A program made the position numbers and the translations under genes. The notes beneath the pieces were generated by a model that saw only the letters and a program-made list of their open reading frames with translations, made no database searches and had not been told where the DNA came from. From Arthrinium phaeospermum (taxonomy: Eukaryota; Ascomycota; Sordariomycetes; Amphisphaeriales; Apiosporaceae), in NCBI GenBank assembly GCA_006503535.1, contig QYRS01000018.1:123077-187076 (forward strand): 64,000 nucleotides of DNA. The letters are read 5' to 3'. Shown piece by piece: positions 46,113-57,219 of the stretch (its first letter is position 1; each line of letters starts with the position of its first letter).

Positions 46113-47884
46113 CCGGTAGGACAGCTCGGCGTTGGGTGAGGGATCTTGGTCAGGGTGGTGTGTTGGGCAGCAACACGGCATGTTGGAAGGTTAGGAATAT
46201 GGTTCGTCAAAACATCCATGGGGACTGTATACTGTTATAACCACACTTCTACATCTAATACACAACCCCAATGTAATCGTTGACAGAACACTGTTATGCT
46301 AGGTGTGCTGGCTCCTGTGACATGAATGCGGGACGGAGCTTCCAGCCAGCCACGGGATAGGCGATCATGGGCAGGACACCGGAATATCCAAACAGCCATC
46401 CTTCAATTGATAACACCAGGGGGAGCCCGTTAACTAATCATGTCATTTCGGTCATTGCATCTTTGGTGAGCGTCGGTGATGTATGCGAAAATTGCTTTGG
46501 ATGGTAGATTTGAAAACATGGTTGATACATTGGATGCCTGTGGCGACGTCATAGCGTCAGCTCCAGTGGTACCTGCATTAGCCCTGAGCCGGGCGCCAAT
46601 GCCCACGCCTGACCCCCACCAGCAATCAATCAACCGTCGAGTCAACCGTCAGCGCGCAACTTCCAGCACCATTGCTGCAACAACTGCCCGAAGCAGCGAC
46701 GACAACGCCAACACCAGCCGGCAACAACACGGCATCTTCAAGATGGCAATCGCCACATGTTGCTCAGGACCGCATCGATGGCAGATCCATCGCTGCCTAC
46801 CACTCCTGCCGTAGTTTCTGTTTTCAGTTCAGCATCAGCAACGGCATCTCCCCAACTAGCTCCAAATCAATCCGCGCCCTCCACCAAGCGAAGAACCAGC
46901 AGCAAACTCGACCAAGATCGTCACCCGTCTTCGCGAGCCGGCTTTGTCTATCGGAACGAGACTATCTCTGCAGTTTCGATAACCTTCGTATCCTACACGA
47001 TCGCCCAACGATGGAGGTGGATGAGTCCGCCATCACCCCACCCGGCCGCTGCACCAGACGATCTCGCCGCGGAGGAGGCCGGCCAGCAATTTCGCACTTT
47101 CTCGTTGTCCACCACGCTCGAGGACATCGCCGAGTCCGAATGCAGCCACTGGTCAACTGCCCCGATCCCGACCCGAACCTACTCGAGAGCAGCCATGGTG
47201 TTGGGGGCGAGGACATCATGAAGAAGATGGAGGAATTGTACACCCCGCTTTCGTCCGCGAGTTGTAACGTCGCGCATCAGTCTAAGTCAAACCTGCCGTG
47301 CAGGAGCCAACGATTGAGGAGTAGGCATGGCTTTGCTTTCACCTTTGCTTCGGAGTTGAGAGCAGTGTGGATGGGTTCTTGAGCATTAGATACCCCTTGT
47401 TTTCCTTCTAGCCGGATTGTCTTACGTCTTGGTCGTTTTCTGAGCAGCAGCTTGCTGACACTCGGCATTTCATCAATGACAGGCGTTCCACCCGTCAAGT
47501 TCATGCTCGGGGCTATAGCTTACAGTGCTGACTGAGTCAGGACCTTTGTGGCGTGAGCAAAGACAAGGCCTTTGTTCCGTACCGTATCGAGGTACACATA
47601 CTTAGTGCGTGTCGAAACATCCATGAGGCTTGCGAGTATCAAAGGTATTGTTATTCTCTCTGGACGCAACAGTAGGATAGATGCAAAACAACTGCATTGA
47701 GATTGATCCCATAACAGTTACGATGTTGTCCTCGGCCAGCCCGTCCGGCTAAGTATATATAGGTCGTGGTGGTCACTGGTATCCTGTCCATCCCATCCTC
47801 ACACACACACACACACACCCCTCACTCCTCGCTCCAGACACCTCATTTCAGACACAAACCTCTCTGATTGACACCACCGACATC
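46113..47884. other. Intergenic (~1.77 kb) with an unassigned coding-like region
   Basis: Between 46470 and 47380 overlapping plus-strand frames of 110-236 codons exist, rich in Ser/Thr/Pro/Arg. None shows a domain, and no splice model joined them convincingly. A (CA)n microsatellite lies at about 47801-47818, and a TATA box (TATATATAGG) at about 47754-47763, some 125 bp before the next start. Confidence 0.4.
47754..47763 (+). promoter_or_regulatory. TATA box of the luciferase-domain gene
   Basis: TATATATAGG about 125 bp upstream of the ATG at 47885, followed by a CA repeat and a pyrimidine-rich leader. Confidence 0.6.
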
Positions 47885-49096
47885 ATGGCTTTCAAGAAAC
47901 TACTCGAGAACTACTCGAAGATCGCTCCTTCGTACAGCCTGGTCAACTATCTCTGCTCTCATCTGCAGCCGCCCAGTGCTGCTGCGCCTGTCCAGCAACC
48001 GATGATGGCCCCCGACCTGGGTCCCGTTTGCATGGCTCCTAGCCCGATGGCACCTCCGCCTCTGCCTGCAGCTGCAGTTTCGCCTCCACCTGCAGCTGCA
48101 GCTGCACCTGTACCTGCACCTGCATGTGCGCCTGCATCGGCGCCGCTTGCATCGCTCTGGCACGACCCCATGCCCATCATCCGCGGGCTGTCGTCCAAGT
48201 CCTCCCAGCTGTTTGACACGGTAAGTCTCCAGTTCTCCAAGTTGACGCACTCGTACTACTTCACCCACTACCTGGTTCCCCTGCTTGTCGTCTACCTGCT
48301 GTACTGCCTCTTCTGCCTGGTCAACAACAACTTCCAGGCCTACCTCGACCTCGGCCGCGGCGGCACCCCGTCCACCTTCCGCGGCTGGATCCGGACCGTG
48401 CGCCTCAAGTACACGGCCCGCCTCAATGTCCTGGAGCCGCCCCGCGTCCCGCCCTTCCTGGACCCCTACCGCGGCCGGCTGTACAACCTGGCCCCGCGTG
48501 AGGGACCGCGCCCCACGGTCAAGGGTGTGGCCCCCCAGCGCCAGGTCGACCAGAAGGCGTCCCCCTCGACCTTCTTCCGCCTGAGCAACATGCTGCGCCA
48601 AGAGGCCGAGGCCCACCCCAAGCACTTCCGCATCGACACCTCCTTCCTCGAGGGCCACCTCGAGGCCCTGCGCAAGGTCCCCGCCGACTGGAGCCAGCCG
48701 ATGGGCAAGGACGACATCAACGGCCCCTGGGAGTTTGGCGGCGAGATCGCCCACCCCCACCGCCTCGACGGCTCCATGCACGTCGTCCTGCACCCCGAGG
48801 ACGTCCGCGCCGTCCTCGAGGCCGGCTGGGGCGAGCGCCACCCCCTCGCCATCGCCACGCCCTTCTGGAAGTTTGTCAACCACTTCTGCGAGGGCAACCG
48901 CTGCCCCGTCCCCGAGTACCTCGTCATCCTCTACGCGCCCCTCACCGCCCAGCACTACGCCGTCTTTGAGGAGATCGTCCGGGCCGCCGTCTGGTTCGCC
49001 ACCGACGGCCAGGTCTATGCCGTCGACGAGAACACGTACCCGATCGAGGGCCGCTTTCTGCCGGGCAGGATGTTGCCTTCCGTCTCTGCGACGTAA
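47885..49096 (+). CDS. Membrane-anchored protein with fungal luciferase-like domain
   Basis: Single open frame, 403 residues. Residues ~35-95 are a Pro/Ala-rich tract (CCTGCA repeats). A transmembrane helix follows (YYFTHYLVPLLVVYLLYCLFCLV, written here only as its core VPLLVVYLLYCLFCLV). The C-terminal ~170 residues match the fungal 'luciferase' family (PF17648/DUF5519): GEIAHPHRLDGSMHVVLHP, DVRAVLEAGWGERHPLA, VPEYLVILYAPLT, and a final helix EIVRAAVWFATDG. Despite the name, no light-producing activity is established for fungal members; the role is unknown. Probably ER or plasma membrane with the domain on one face. The frame is clean, with strong G/C third-position bias. Confidence 0.8.
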   Translation: MAFKKLLENYSKIAPSYSLVNYLCSHLQPPSAAAPVQQPMMAPDLGPVCMAPSPMAPPPLPAAAVSPPPAAAAAPVPAPACAPASAPLASLWHDPMPIIRGLSSKSSQLFDTVSLQFSKLTHSYYFTHYLVPLLVVYLLYCLFCLVNNNFQAYLDLGRGGTPSTFRGWIRTVRLKYTARLNVLEPPRVPPFLDPYRGRLYNLAPREGPRPTVKGVAPQRQVDQKASPSTFFRLSNMLRQEAEAHPKHFRIDTSFLEGHLEALRKVPADWSQPMGKDDINGPWEFGGEIAHPHRLDGSMHVVLHPEDVRAVLEAGWGERHPLAIATPFWKFVNHFCEGNRCPVPEYLVILYAPLTAQHYAVFEEIVRAAVWFATDGQVYAVDENTYPIEGRFLPGRMLPSVSAT

Positions 49097-49255
49097 GGCA
49101 TACCTCCAGTCTGTCTGAGGTAAGTCGTACCTCAAGCCATGTTTTTGTTACTTGTTTTGCCAAGTGGTGCCCTTTGGTCCACTCATCTGTTTCTTTGTTT
49201 CCCCAAGCGTTTAGGTATAAAAGGTAAGAAGACCAAGTAGCTTTGTACGCTGCGA

Positions 49256-49292
49256 GTAGAAAAAGAAAAAGAAAAAAGAAAAGAAGAAGAAT
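49256..49292. repeat. Purine (A/G) microsatellite
   Basis: AAAAAG/GAAGAA tract between two convergent genes. Confidence 0.8.
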
Positions 49293-49355
49293 TACTCATA
49301 TCGTGCCACTCCATATTGAACTTGCCCAAATGTGACAATTTTCCCCTCATGTCTC

Positions 49356-51105
49356 TTAAAACTCCAAGCCCAACAGATCCCGGGCAATGTCTCTTGTTCG
49401 CTCCGCATCCGCCACCACCCCGGCTCGCTTCTTATTGCTCCTCACCGTAAACAGCACCTCGGGGTGGATCGGCTCCGTCACCGTGCCGTCCTTGAAGCCC
49501 GTCTCGACGCTGACATCAAACTTGCCACCCGGGGGCGGGCGGATGTCATAGGCCCAGACCACCTTGGAGGCGGCCAGCAACACCGACGTGAAAGCGAACT
49601 GTTCCCCGGGGCACTGCCGGCGGCCGGACCCGAACGCGTACAAGGCCCGGCGCCCGCTGTTCTCCAGATTTTCTGCCGTCACAGCGAGAGACGGGCGAAG
49701 ACCGAAGGGGTTGTCCAGGAACCGCTCTGGGATGAAGTCGTGGGGCCGGTCGTACTCGTCTTCGTTTCGATGGATCGTCCAGGCGTTGGCGATGAACATG
49801 GTGCCCTTGGGGAAGAAGTACGGCCCGAGGGTCTCGTCGCGGGCCAGCACGTGTGGTAGTGCCTGTGGTGTGGTCGGCCGCCATCGAAGGACCTAGGGGA
49901 TATGGGATTAGTTATTGGCGTCTTGATCTGCTCCCACTTTCTCACGGATTTCATTGACTCACCTCTGACACACATGCTTTGAGATAGACCAGTTCGCCGA
50001 GTCTTTCGCCGCCGAGGGGCTCATCACCGGCGACCCTGTCGATTTCCTCTCGGGCCTTTAGCAGCGTCTCCGGGAAGGCAGCAAACGCCACCATGAGGTT
50101 CTTGAAGGTAGCCAGAGTAGTGTCGACGGCAGCACCCACGGCGGCCTGGCCCACATACGCCAGCTCCGTCTCGGTGAACTTGTTATCCTTGTCCAGCCCA
50201 CTGTTGGTGGCTGCCTGTTCCTTCATGATCTTGGGCAGCAGGCTATCGAACCCGACCGACTCGGGATCCTTCTCGATCTGGGCATATGTCTTCTTGGCAC
50301 CGACGAGGTAGTTGTCGGCATCCTCGCACAGCAGCTTCCGGGCGTAGCGGGCTTTGGTTTTCCATTGGGCCCCCAGAAACTCGGGGACGTATTTCAAGAT
50401 GGGAAAGATGTCGACTGGTGGTGCGGCGCCAGGTAGGAGCACCCCAAGCAGCTCTTCCTGAGAATGGCAGAGCTTGTCGGCATAGTCGGCCGGCATGTCG
50501 CTTAATCGTTCGCCCGTGGTGGCAACCAAGGGCACGGCCAACGCCCAGTGCCGCAAGCTCTGCTCATAGTTGTTGCTGCTGTTGTCGCCTCCACTCTCGA
50601 GGAACTTGCGGCACAACGACGTCGCTTCCGACTCGAGAAGCGGCAGCAGCCTCTTGATGCCGGCCGGGCCCAGGATGAACTGGAAGGACTTGCGCCATCG
50701 CCGGTAGTAATCGTCGTACTGAAGAATGGCGATGCTTTTCTCCTCGGGGCCCGAAAAAACATGCTGTGTGAGGATGTGGTTGACGGGGCGGTCGGAGCAG
50801 ATGGCCCCTCGCTTGTCGAACAGCTCGTGCACCAAGGCCGGGGTGTTGAGAAGGACCAGGTTGCCGGTCCCCGTCTTGAGACCGACGATGTCGCCGTACT
50901 GTTTCGCCCACTGGTGGAACTTCAGGTACGGCTTCTGAATGGGCATCTGGTGCAAGTTGCCCAGACCAGGGATGATGGGCGGCCCAGGCGGGAAACCCTT
51001 GGGCCGGAGCGTGCCCAACACCCATCGGACCAGCAAAAAGGCGATCACCACTCCGGCACCCAACAGGCTGGTTGCCGCCACTCGTAGTGGAAACGCTTGG
51101 GACAT
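49356..51105 (-). CDS. Cytochrome P450 (O-methylsterigmatocystin-oxidoreductase-like, CYP64 group)
   Basis: Exons complement(49963-51105) and complement(49356-49892) join in frame to 559 residues. Anchor at residues ~8-30, hinge FPPGPPIIPGLGNLHQ. I-helix AAVGAAVDTT (acid-Thr pair present), ExxR formed across the intron (SE|VLRW), PERF motif in FIPERFLDNP, and heme loop FGSGRRQCPGEQFA. All essential residues are intact. The group contains many secondary-metabolite P450s, but membership does not tell the substrate. It is divergently arranged with the SDR gene across ~920 bp, consistent with a shared promoter, and is the left border of the 49-59 kb cluster. Confidence 0.92.
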
Positions 51106-52025
51106 TCTTGGATCTTCAACCCAGCATTTACCAAATGAAACAACTGAGGAAGACGAGGGCAGGGAAAAGTCAGTTTTGGACCGACGACGTGGGGAATTCT
51201 GGCAAGTCCGCATGTTGCAGTATTCGTGAGTGTTGGTTTTTCCAGCCAATGGTGGACGGATCGGAGGCGTCGCCGGGCGGGGATGAGCGGCACGGTTTTC
51301 TCAAAAGCGTAAACCGGTCGCATGCGCCGCATAGCTGCATCTCCCTCGGAACAACTCGCCCGGAACACTTGAGTTTTCCTTCTTCCGGGGATCCCTGCAC
51401 TGGCATTTTCGGACTGACGGTGATATCAGGAACATTCGCCCATGGTAGACTCATTTGGTCTACAGTATCGGGACCAGCCTGGCCTTCCACCCTCTTGCCG
51501 AAACTTCGGCGTCAAGACTCAGATACTCATGATTAGCCACCAGTGACAGTAAACGATCTATCAAGGACTCAGGACGCCAGACCTATAGGTAGCGATAAGC
51601 AAAGAATCGGTCGGGTAACCAGGTTCAACTCTGATACAAAGCCATATGGGGAAGGGGGGGGGGGGGAGACCGTATTATTGGTGGTCAACGAATAATATAC
51701 CAACAAGTTGTTTTGCCCTTGGTGGCCAATTTCAACCCGCGTATCCGGACAACAAAGACATCATGCCGACGGTGGTTTCGGACTTTGGCGTCGCTTAGCG
51801 CGTCAATCGGAACGCTCGCCCATTGGACAGCCAACCGGACAAGTCTGCTTGTCCGACCGCCGGGTTTAGTGACTAAACTCCATGGCGTACACGGCGGTTA
51901 CAGCAATCCCCTGTTTTCTATCTATATAGCAGTAATCGAGACATGAAGGTGTCAGACCATTTTGATCCGTTTAGAGAGTTTGTCATCTACATCGTTTCAT
52001 ACAAGCAACAGTCTTCCCTTTCAAA
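51106..52025. promoter_or_regulatory. Bidirectional promoter region, P450 / SDR
   Basis: About 920 bp between divergent starts. A TATA-like TATCTATATA lies at about 51919-51928, ~100 bp before the SDR start. There is a G12-14 run at about 51655-51667. Several CGG/CCG half-sites (for example around 51607, 51745 and 51838) are the kind bound by Zn2Cys6 factors, but I did not find a strict repeated spacing. Confidence 0.45.
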
Positions 52026-53000
52026 ATGGGCTTCATCTACAGCCAACTCGTCGAAACTCGACATCTGCCGTACCCAAAAGGCAGCCAGGCCGGCAAGACG
52101 GTCGTCATCACCGGCAGCAACACCGGCCTAGGCAAGGAAGCCGCACGTCACTTTGCCCGCTTGGGCGCCAGCCGGCTCATCCTCGCCGTCCGGAATGTAG
52201 AGAGTGGTGAAGCTGCCAAGCAGGACGTCCTCAAGAGCACGAAAGCCAGCACCGACATCCAGGTGTGGCGGCTCGACATGGCCAGCTACGCCAGCGTCAA
52301 ATCCTTTGCCGCACGCGTCGAGGCCGACCTGGACCGCGTCGACATGTTCATCGCCAACGCCGGCCTGGCCAAGACGACATGGTCGACGGCCGAGGACAAC
52401 GAGACCCAGATCACCGTCAACGTCATCTCCACCATGCTGCTGGCGGCTTTGGTGCTGCCTAAGCTCAAGCAGGTGGCCGCCACGTTTGGAATCCGTCCCA
52501 CGCTGACGCTCACGAGCTCGGGAGCCCACGCCCACACGCAGTTCCCGCACGGCCAACACGCTGACGTCTTCGCGACTCTCAACGACAAGGCCTTTGCCGA
52601 GGCGCACTGGAACGAGCAGTACCCGGCCTCCAAGCTGCTGACCATCTTCCACGTGCGCAGCCTTGCCGAGCAGCGGCCTGCACCAGAATACCCCGTCGCC
52701 ATCAACCTAGCCAGCCCGGGGTTGTGCGAGTCGGGCCTCTCCCGCGACGCACAGGGGATGCAGGCCCTCATGTTTGGCGCCATGAAGCTCGTGCTGGCCC
52801 GCACCACCGAGCAGGGCAGTCGGACCATCTTCCACGCCGCCACCCAAGGTGCTGAGACACACGGCCAGTACATGAACGACTGCCGCATCGGCGAGCCGTC
52901 CGAGACGGTCACCAAGGGGAAGGAGCTGCAGGACCGGCTGTGGGAGGAGTTGGTGGTAAAGCTCGAAAAGATCCAGCCGGGTGTCACAAAGAACTTTTAG
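52026..53000 (+). CDS. Short-chain dehydrogenase/reductase (retinol-dehydrogenase/WWOX-like)
   Basis: Single exon, 324 residues, complete. Rossmann cofactor motif TGSNTGLGKEA (residues ~30-40), the dinucleotide-specifying ILAVRN strand end (Arg after strand 2 suggests NADP(H)), NAG motif in FIANAG, catalytic Ser in LTLTSSGAH, and YPASK for the catalytic Tyr and Lys. Everything required for activity is there. Family role: reversible oxidation of alcohols to ketones on hydrophobic substrates. No signal peptide, so cytosolic or loosely membrane-associated. It forms a divergent pair with the P450, so the two probably act on the same substrate in sequence (inference). Confidence 0.92.
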   Translation: MGFIYSQLVETRHLPYPKGSQAGKTVVITGSNTGLGKEAARHFARLGASRLILAVRNVESGEAAKQDVLKSTKASTDIQVWRLDMASYASVKSFAARVEADLDRVDMFIANAGLAKTTWSTAEDNETQITVNVISTMLLAALVLPKLKQVAATFGIRPTLTLTSSGAHAHTQFPHGQHADVFATLNDKAFAEAHWNEQYPASKLLTIFHVRSLAEQRPAPEYPVAINLASPGLCESGLSRDAQGMQALMFGAMKLVLARTTEQGSRTIFHAATQGAETHGQYMNDCRIGEPSETVTKGKELQDRLWEELVVKLEKIQPGVTKNF

Positions 53001-53191
53001 GTCGGGTGGCTCACTGGTCGGCGTTTGGTGTATCCTGTATTGGGTTTCGGGGATGGCGACACAAATTCTCGGTGTGTAGAATGACTGTAGTTCAACATCG
53101 TAATTCCACATCAGTAACTTCAGTTCAACTGATGGTCCATGATAAGACGAATGTTTGCCTGTATTTTCCGCTCATGATAACACCTAGATCA

Positions 53192-54290
53192 TCATGAGTT
53201 CCACAGAAAAGGGGCGCCGGCTCTGACCATGTCACTCCATGAGATGGTGGTGGAGCCATCCAATGCTGCCCAAAAGGATACCAGTGCTGCCTGGACATGG
53301 TTCCCGTACTCCTTGGAGAAACCTGCGAATGCCGGAATATCAACAAGCCATTTCGCGCGTTCCATGCCCCCGAGTTCGAGGCAGGCAACCATCAATGGCA
53401 AATCCGTGCATCGGACGTGCTGCCCAGTGGCGACGAGGGTCATCTCCAGCTGCGTCAAGATGGCCGACGCCAACATCGGGGCGACACTACCATCATCAGT
53501 GCCAAAGGGCTGCCGAAGGCGATGAAGGATAAGAAGCATCGCCAGGCGCATAACCTGTGCCTGGCAGAGCATGTGGGCCACATCGGTGCCGCCAAAGCTG
53601 ATGTTGAACTGGCTCGGCATCTTGGGCTGCCACTGCCGCACAGACAACCCCAAGCTGGCGATCTCTTGCAAATCTCCCAAATCTCTGGCCGTTGGACTTG
53701 CCAACTTGTTGCTGATGTCGCAGATGTCGTAGAGCAGAGGCAGCAGAGTGGCGCAGAGGCCAACATGACGATCGGCATACGCCTCGACCGGGGGCCGGAA
53801 GCGCAGAGTGGGCACTTCACCGCTGAACAGGCAGGCGCGCAGCTCCCACATGACCATACAGCTCAAGAAGACCCCAGGTATCGATTGCGTCGGCGAATCT
53901 TTCTGGCTGCTGCTGCTCACGGTGGCATAGATGGGTTCGATGAGGCCCAGGGTCCGGCGGCAGATGGCCAGCACGTCGTGGAGCCGCAGCCGCATGGCGA
54001 AAGTCGAGAGCATGGCCCCGAGGATGAGGCAGTCTGTCATGGTCGGCAGGTCTGTGATTTCGAGAGAGGCCAAGTTCGCCAGCGCCGACGAAGCGTGCCG
54101 GAAGCAGGTGCTTTCACGGTCTTCTGCACCCACGTCAGCATCATCGTCTGGCCGTCTTGCAGCCATGGCCCAATCGGAGGCAGCGGTCACACTGGGTTGC
54201 ATCCCGGCGCCAATCGCAGCGCTCTTTGATGGTGTGGCATCGGTCGCAGGCTCGCGGTGGCTGGCCCGCGTCGATGTACCGTCCCGGCAT
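53192..54290 (-). CDS. Zn2Cys6 transcription factor with a frame break after the zinc cluster
   Basis: The zinc cluster CDRCHTIKERC, then C-x2-C-x6-C in QCDRCLRLGHGC, is encoded at about 54150-54265 (minus), with a plausible ATG at 54288-54290. It ends at a TGA shortly after GCKTARR. The regulatory middle/C-terminal part (from RPDDDADVG to the TGA at 53192-53194) is open in another frame and has the helical pattern of fungal transcription-factor regions (LHDVLAICRRTLGLIEPI; GGMERAKWLVDIPAF). Frames differ by +1 (or two missing bases) near 54145-54165; no intron with GT...AG ends fits. Probably the pathway regulator of the 49-59 kb genes. If the break is real, the protein would be only the zinc cluster; if a consensus error, a ~365-residue factor. 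Confidence 0.7.
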
Positions 54291-54544
54291 TGGTTGTTTT
54301 GTTCTTCTGGTGATGGTGGTAGCCGCACTGTTTGGAGACTGGACTGAAGTATTGGACTGTTGCTGATGTCCAATCCCAAGGGGCAACTATTGCCCGACCG
54401 ATTCATTTCATGTTGCTTTGCTTGCATCAATGTGGGACCGGCCGGTTTCTGATTCGCTCGACTGGGATATCGCCGGCTGCTAGTTTTGTTCAGCAGCTTT
54501 TGTTGCTGATTGGCTCGTATGGCATGTAAGGGACTCCTCTGCAA

Positions 54545-54698
54545 TCGCCCTAGTTGCTGCCATGAACAACAAGGAGAGACGATGTGGGATGTCTATGTGT
54601 ATAAAGACCGCTGATACATCCGCCAATAACTTGATGTCTTACAGGTCTCGATAAACAAGCACATTGATACTTGATTCATCATCCATCCCAGCATCATC
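54545..54698 (+). promoter_or_regulatory. Promoter of the right-hand amidase
   Basis: TATAAAG at about 54599-54606, roughly 95 bp upstream of the ATG. The interval also serves the divergent regulator gene. Confidence 0.5.
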
Positions 54699-56686
54699 AT
54701 GACCCCACAGCAATCTGCCTCTGCCAACGTCCAGGGCTGGCAAGAAAAAGTGGCCAAGAAGCCCCTCTGCTGTCAGAAGGCCATTCCGACAGCATGGGCT
54801 CTTCCTAGATCGGTTCTGGACTCATTACCAGAACGGTCCGATTTCCCGGCCACCAGGCTTGACCTCATAGCCAAGGACATTCCTCGGCTCTCTGGCATCT
54901 TGACCGAGAGAGACCTTGACATCACCGAGTCCCACGACGTTTCCAGTCTTCTTGCAGGTCTTGCATCGGGGACGTTCACGTCTGTGGAGGTGACGTCGGC
55001 CTTCTCGAAACGGGCAGCGATTGCACACCAGCTGGTAGGGCATGAACAAGCTATAACATCAGCCGTTCGGCTTGCTAATGTTATGCATCAGACCAACTGC
55101 TTGACCGAGACGTTCTTCGCGCAGGCCGAAGAGAGGGCACGATATCTAGATGACCTGCGAAGCAAGGGTGGTCCCCTTGGTCCCCTGCATGGGTTGCCGA
55201 TCAGTCTCAAAGACACGTACCAGGTCGAGGGGACCCAGGCCTGCATTGGCGCTGTTGCTCTCCTAGATAAAACCTCGACGGAAAACTCGGCAATGGTGGA
55301 TCTTCTGCTCGACCTTGGGGCGGTTCTCTACGTCAAGACGAATGTGTCCCAGGTCTTGATGGTAGGTTCTGTGCATGTCAATCCCTTGCCCTGAAGAAAC
55401 TGACAGGGAATCAGACAATCGAATCGGACAACAACGTCTTTGGTCGAACTTTGAACCCCTGGAACACCAGCCTCACAGCCGGCGGATCCAGCGGCGGAGA
55501 AGGCGCCCTGGTGGCCTTTCGAGGGTCGCCACTCGGCGTCGGCACCGATCTCGCAGGTAAGTTGGCAAGCTGACGAAAGCTCAAGTCGTCGGGTGCAGTG
55601 TCATTGACCAACATCCCAGGCTCTGTTCGAATACCCTCGCTCTGCTGCCGGACGTACGGTTTCAAGCCGTCGTCTAGGCGCCTACCATACGGGCGACAGG
55701 TGATGCCCCTTAATGTCGGCATGGGTGCCATCATACCGTCAGCAGGTGCGCTGGCCAACGACATGGCGGCTTTGCAAACCTTCATGCGGGCTGTCATTGA
55801 TGCCAACCCATTCGCCTACGACGCGACGGCCATTGACGTGCCCTGGCGCCGGATCCAGGAGCCGCCTCGACGAAGGCTCAGGCTGGGGCTTCTACCCGAA
55901 GATCCCCTTTTCCCACTCCATCCGCCTGTTCGAGAGACTATCCAGACCGCGGTGCAAATGTTGAAGGCCCACGGGCACGAGGTGGTGCAGCTTCATGCAG
56001 CCGAATGCCATGTCGCCGAGGCCAATCAGGTCGGCGGCCGACTGCTCGAGCTGGACCAAACCCCCGCGACCATCATTGCGTCGGGGGGTGAGCCTGCCGT
56101 ACCCTCGATGGCCATGTTTGCCGAGTACAGTGCCCGCATCGACTGGGACTTTGTTGCTCCAGAGGTGTCATCCATGGATAGGCTCGAACAGTTCGGCGCC
56201 TTGCAGAACCAGAGGGCGGGCATTGCCGAGTGCTGGCGGAAGTTGTGGGCCAAGCACGAGCTCGATGCCATCGTGGCGCCCTCGGCCCAGAGTACGGCAA
56301 TGCAGCACGACCACCAGGGCTGGCCGGCGTACTCGATGTTTCTGAATGTGCTCGATGTAAGCTGGGCTGATGTGGGAGTTACATACTGGGTGCGCTGTGG
56401 GCTAACAGGAGAGAATAGTACCCCGCATGTGTCATTCCTTTCGGGAAGGCGACACGCAGCGACATGGAGTTCACCGCCAATCTGGGTCACGGAACCCCTG
56501 AGTGTAAGTACAATAATGACTTGTGTAGAAGATGTCAAGCTGACAAGACTTTTTCTTTTAGACAAACCAGAAGCTGTGGAGGGGGCGCCGTCTTCGATTC
56601 AGGTGTTTACCAGCGGAATGCGGGATGAAGAGTGTCTGGCGGTGGCCGCCGTCATTGACGATTGTCTGAAGGACGATGCTCATTGA
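54699..56686 (+). CDS. Amidase signature enzyme (acetamidase-like), intact
   Basis: Six exons (54699-55034, 55092-55361, 55415-55556, 55620-56356, 56419-56503, 56562-56686) join in frame to 564 residues, the usual length of fungal acetamidases. Catalytic triad: Lys in LPISLKDTYQ, cis-Ser in GGSSGGEGALV, nucleophile Ser in LAGSVRIP. The central and C-terminal parts (RLRLGLLPEDPLFPLHPPV, AIVAPSAQST, YPACVIPFGKA) are in family order. It hydrolyses a carboxamide to acid plus ammonia; the exact amide is unknown. Exon structure and the N-terminal TWQEKV/GWQEKV region resemble the broken amidase at 14.3-16.3 kb, so the two are paralogues, though sequence is clearly divergent. Placed between the regulator and the transporter. 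Confidence 0.93.
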
Positions 56687-57219
56687 TCGTGTTGCTGAGT
56701 GGCTGTTTTGACTGGGGTACTTACGACTAGGTTTTGGAGGGCCAGGCTTTGGTTGCTGGTTTCGCAACCGATTTAATTCCCGCCTTCTCCAATACTGTAC
56801 ATTCTAGTTCCGGGAATATTCTAGCTCCCCGGAACGAAACATCCGCGTGTCCGTCTGCGCCATGGCCCCCTTGACCCCCCTTGAGTCCTTGACTCGCGTC
56901 GGGCCGGCTTGGGACGCCCGACTTCAGGTTTAGAGTTCCAATGGACCATCAAGGCCACCCACTATTTCTCAGAGATTTGATGCCAAGGAAGCTTATGTCC
57001 AGCTTTCCTCTTGTTGCCGTGCTTTCTCTATTGCCGGTCTGCTTCCTCTCTCCATCTTCCCTCGCCAAGTCCGTCATGACGACTCCCTCCGAAGGGGATT
57101 CCGGCCTGTGCCCGTTCCAATAACAGAATTTGCAACAGGTAGCGATCGCAGTCCACTGGATCAAAATTGTTTGACCCTGCGTGTCACTCACGAACTCTGC
57201 CTTTTGTCCACCCCGCAGA
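56687..57219. other. Intergenic (~0.53 kb)
   Basis: Contains CCCCGGAA/TTCCGGGG-like patches near 56800-56840. Promoter of the MFS gene expected here; no gene seen. Confidence 0.5.

Noticed and set aside
46672..47382. 236-codon plus-strand frame
   Set aside because: Overlaps other frames of similar length; low-complexity Ser/Arg composition; no domain. Left as unassigned.
47900..49135. 411-codon minus-strand frame
   Set aside because: Shadow of the luciferase-domain gene; no motifs.
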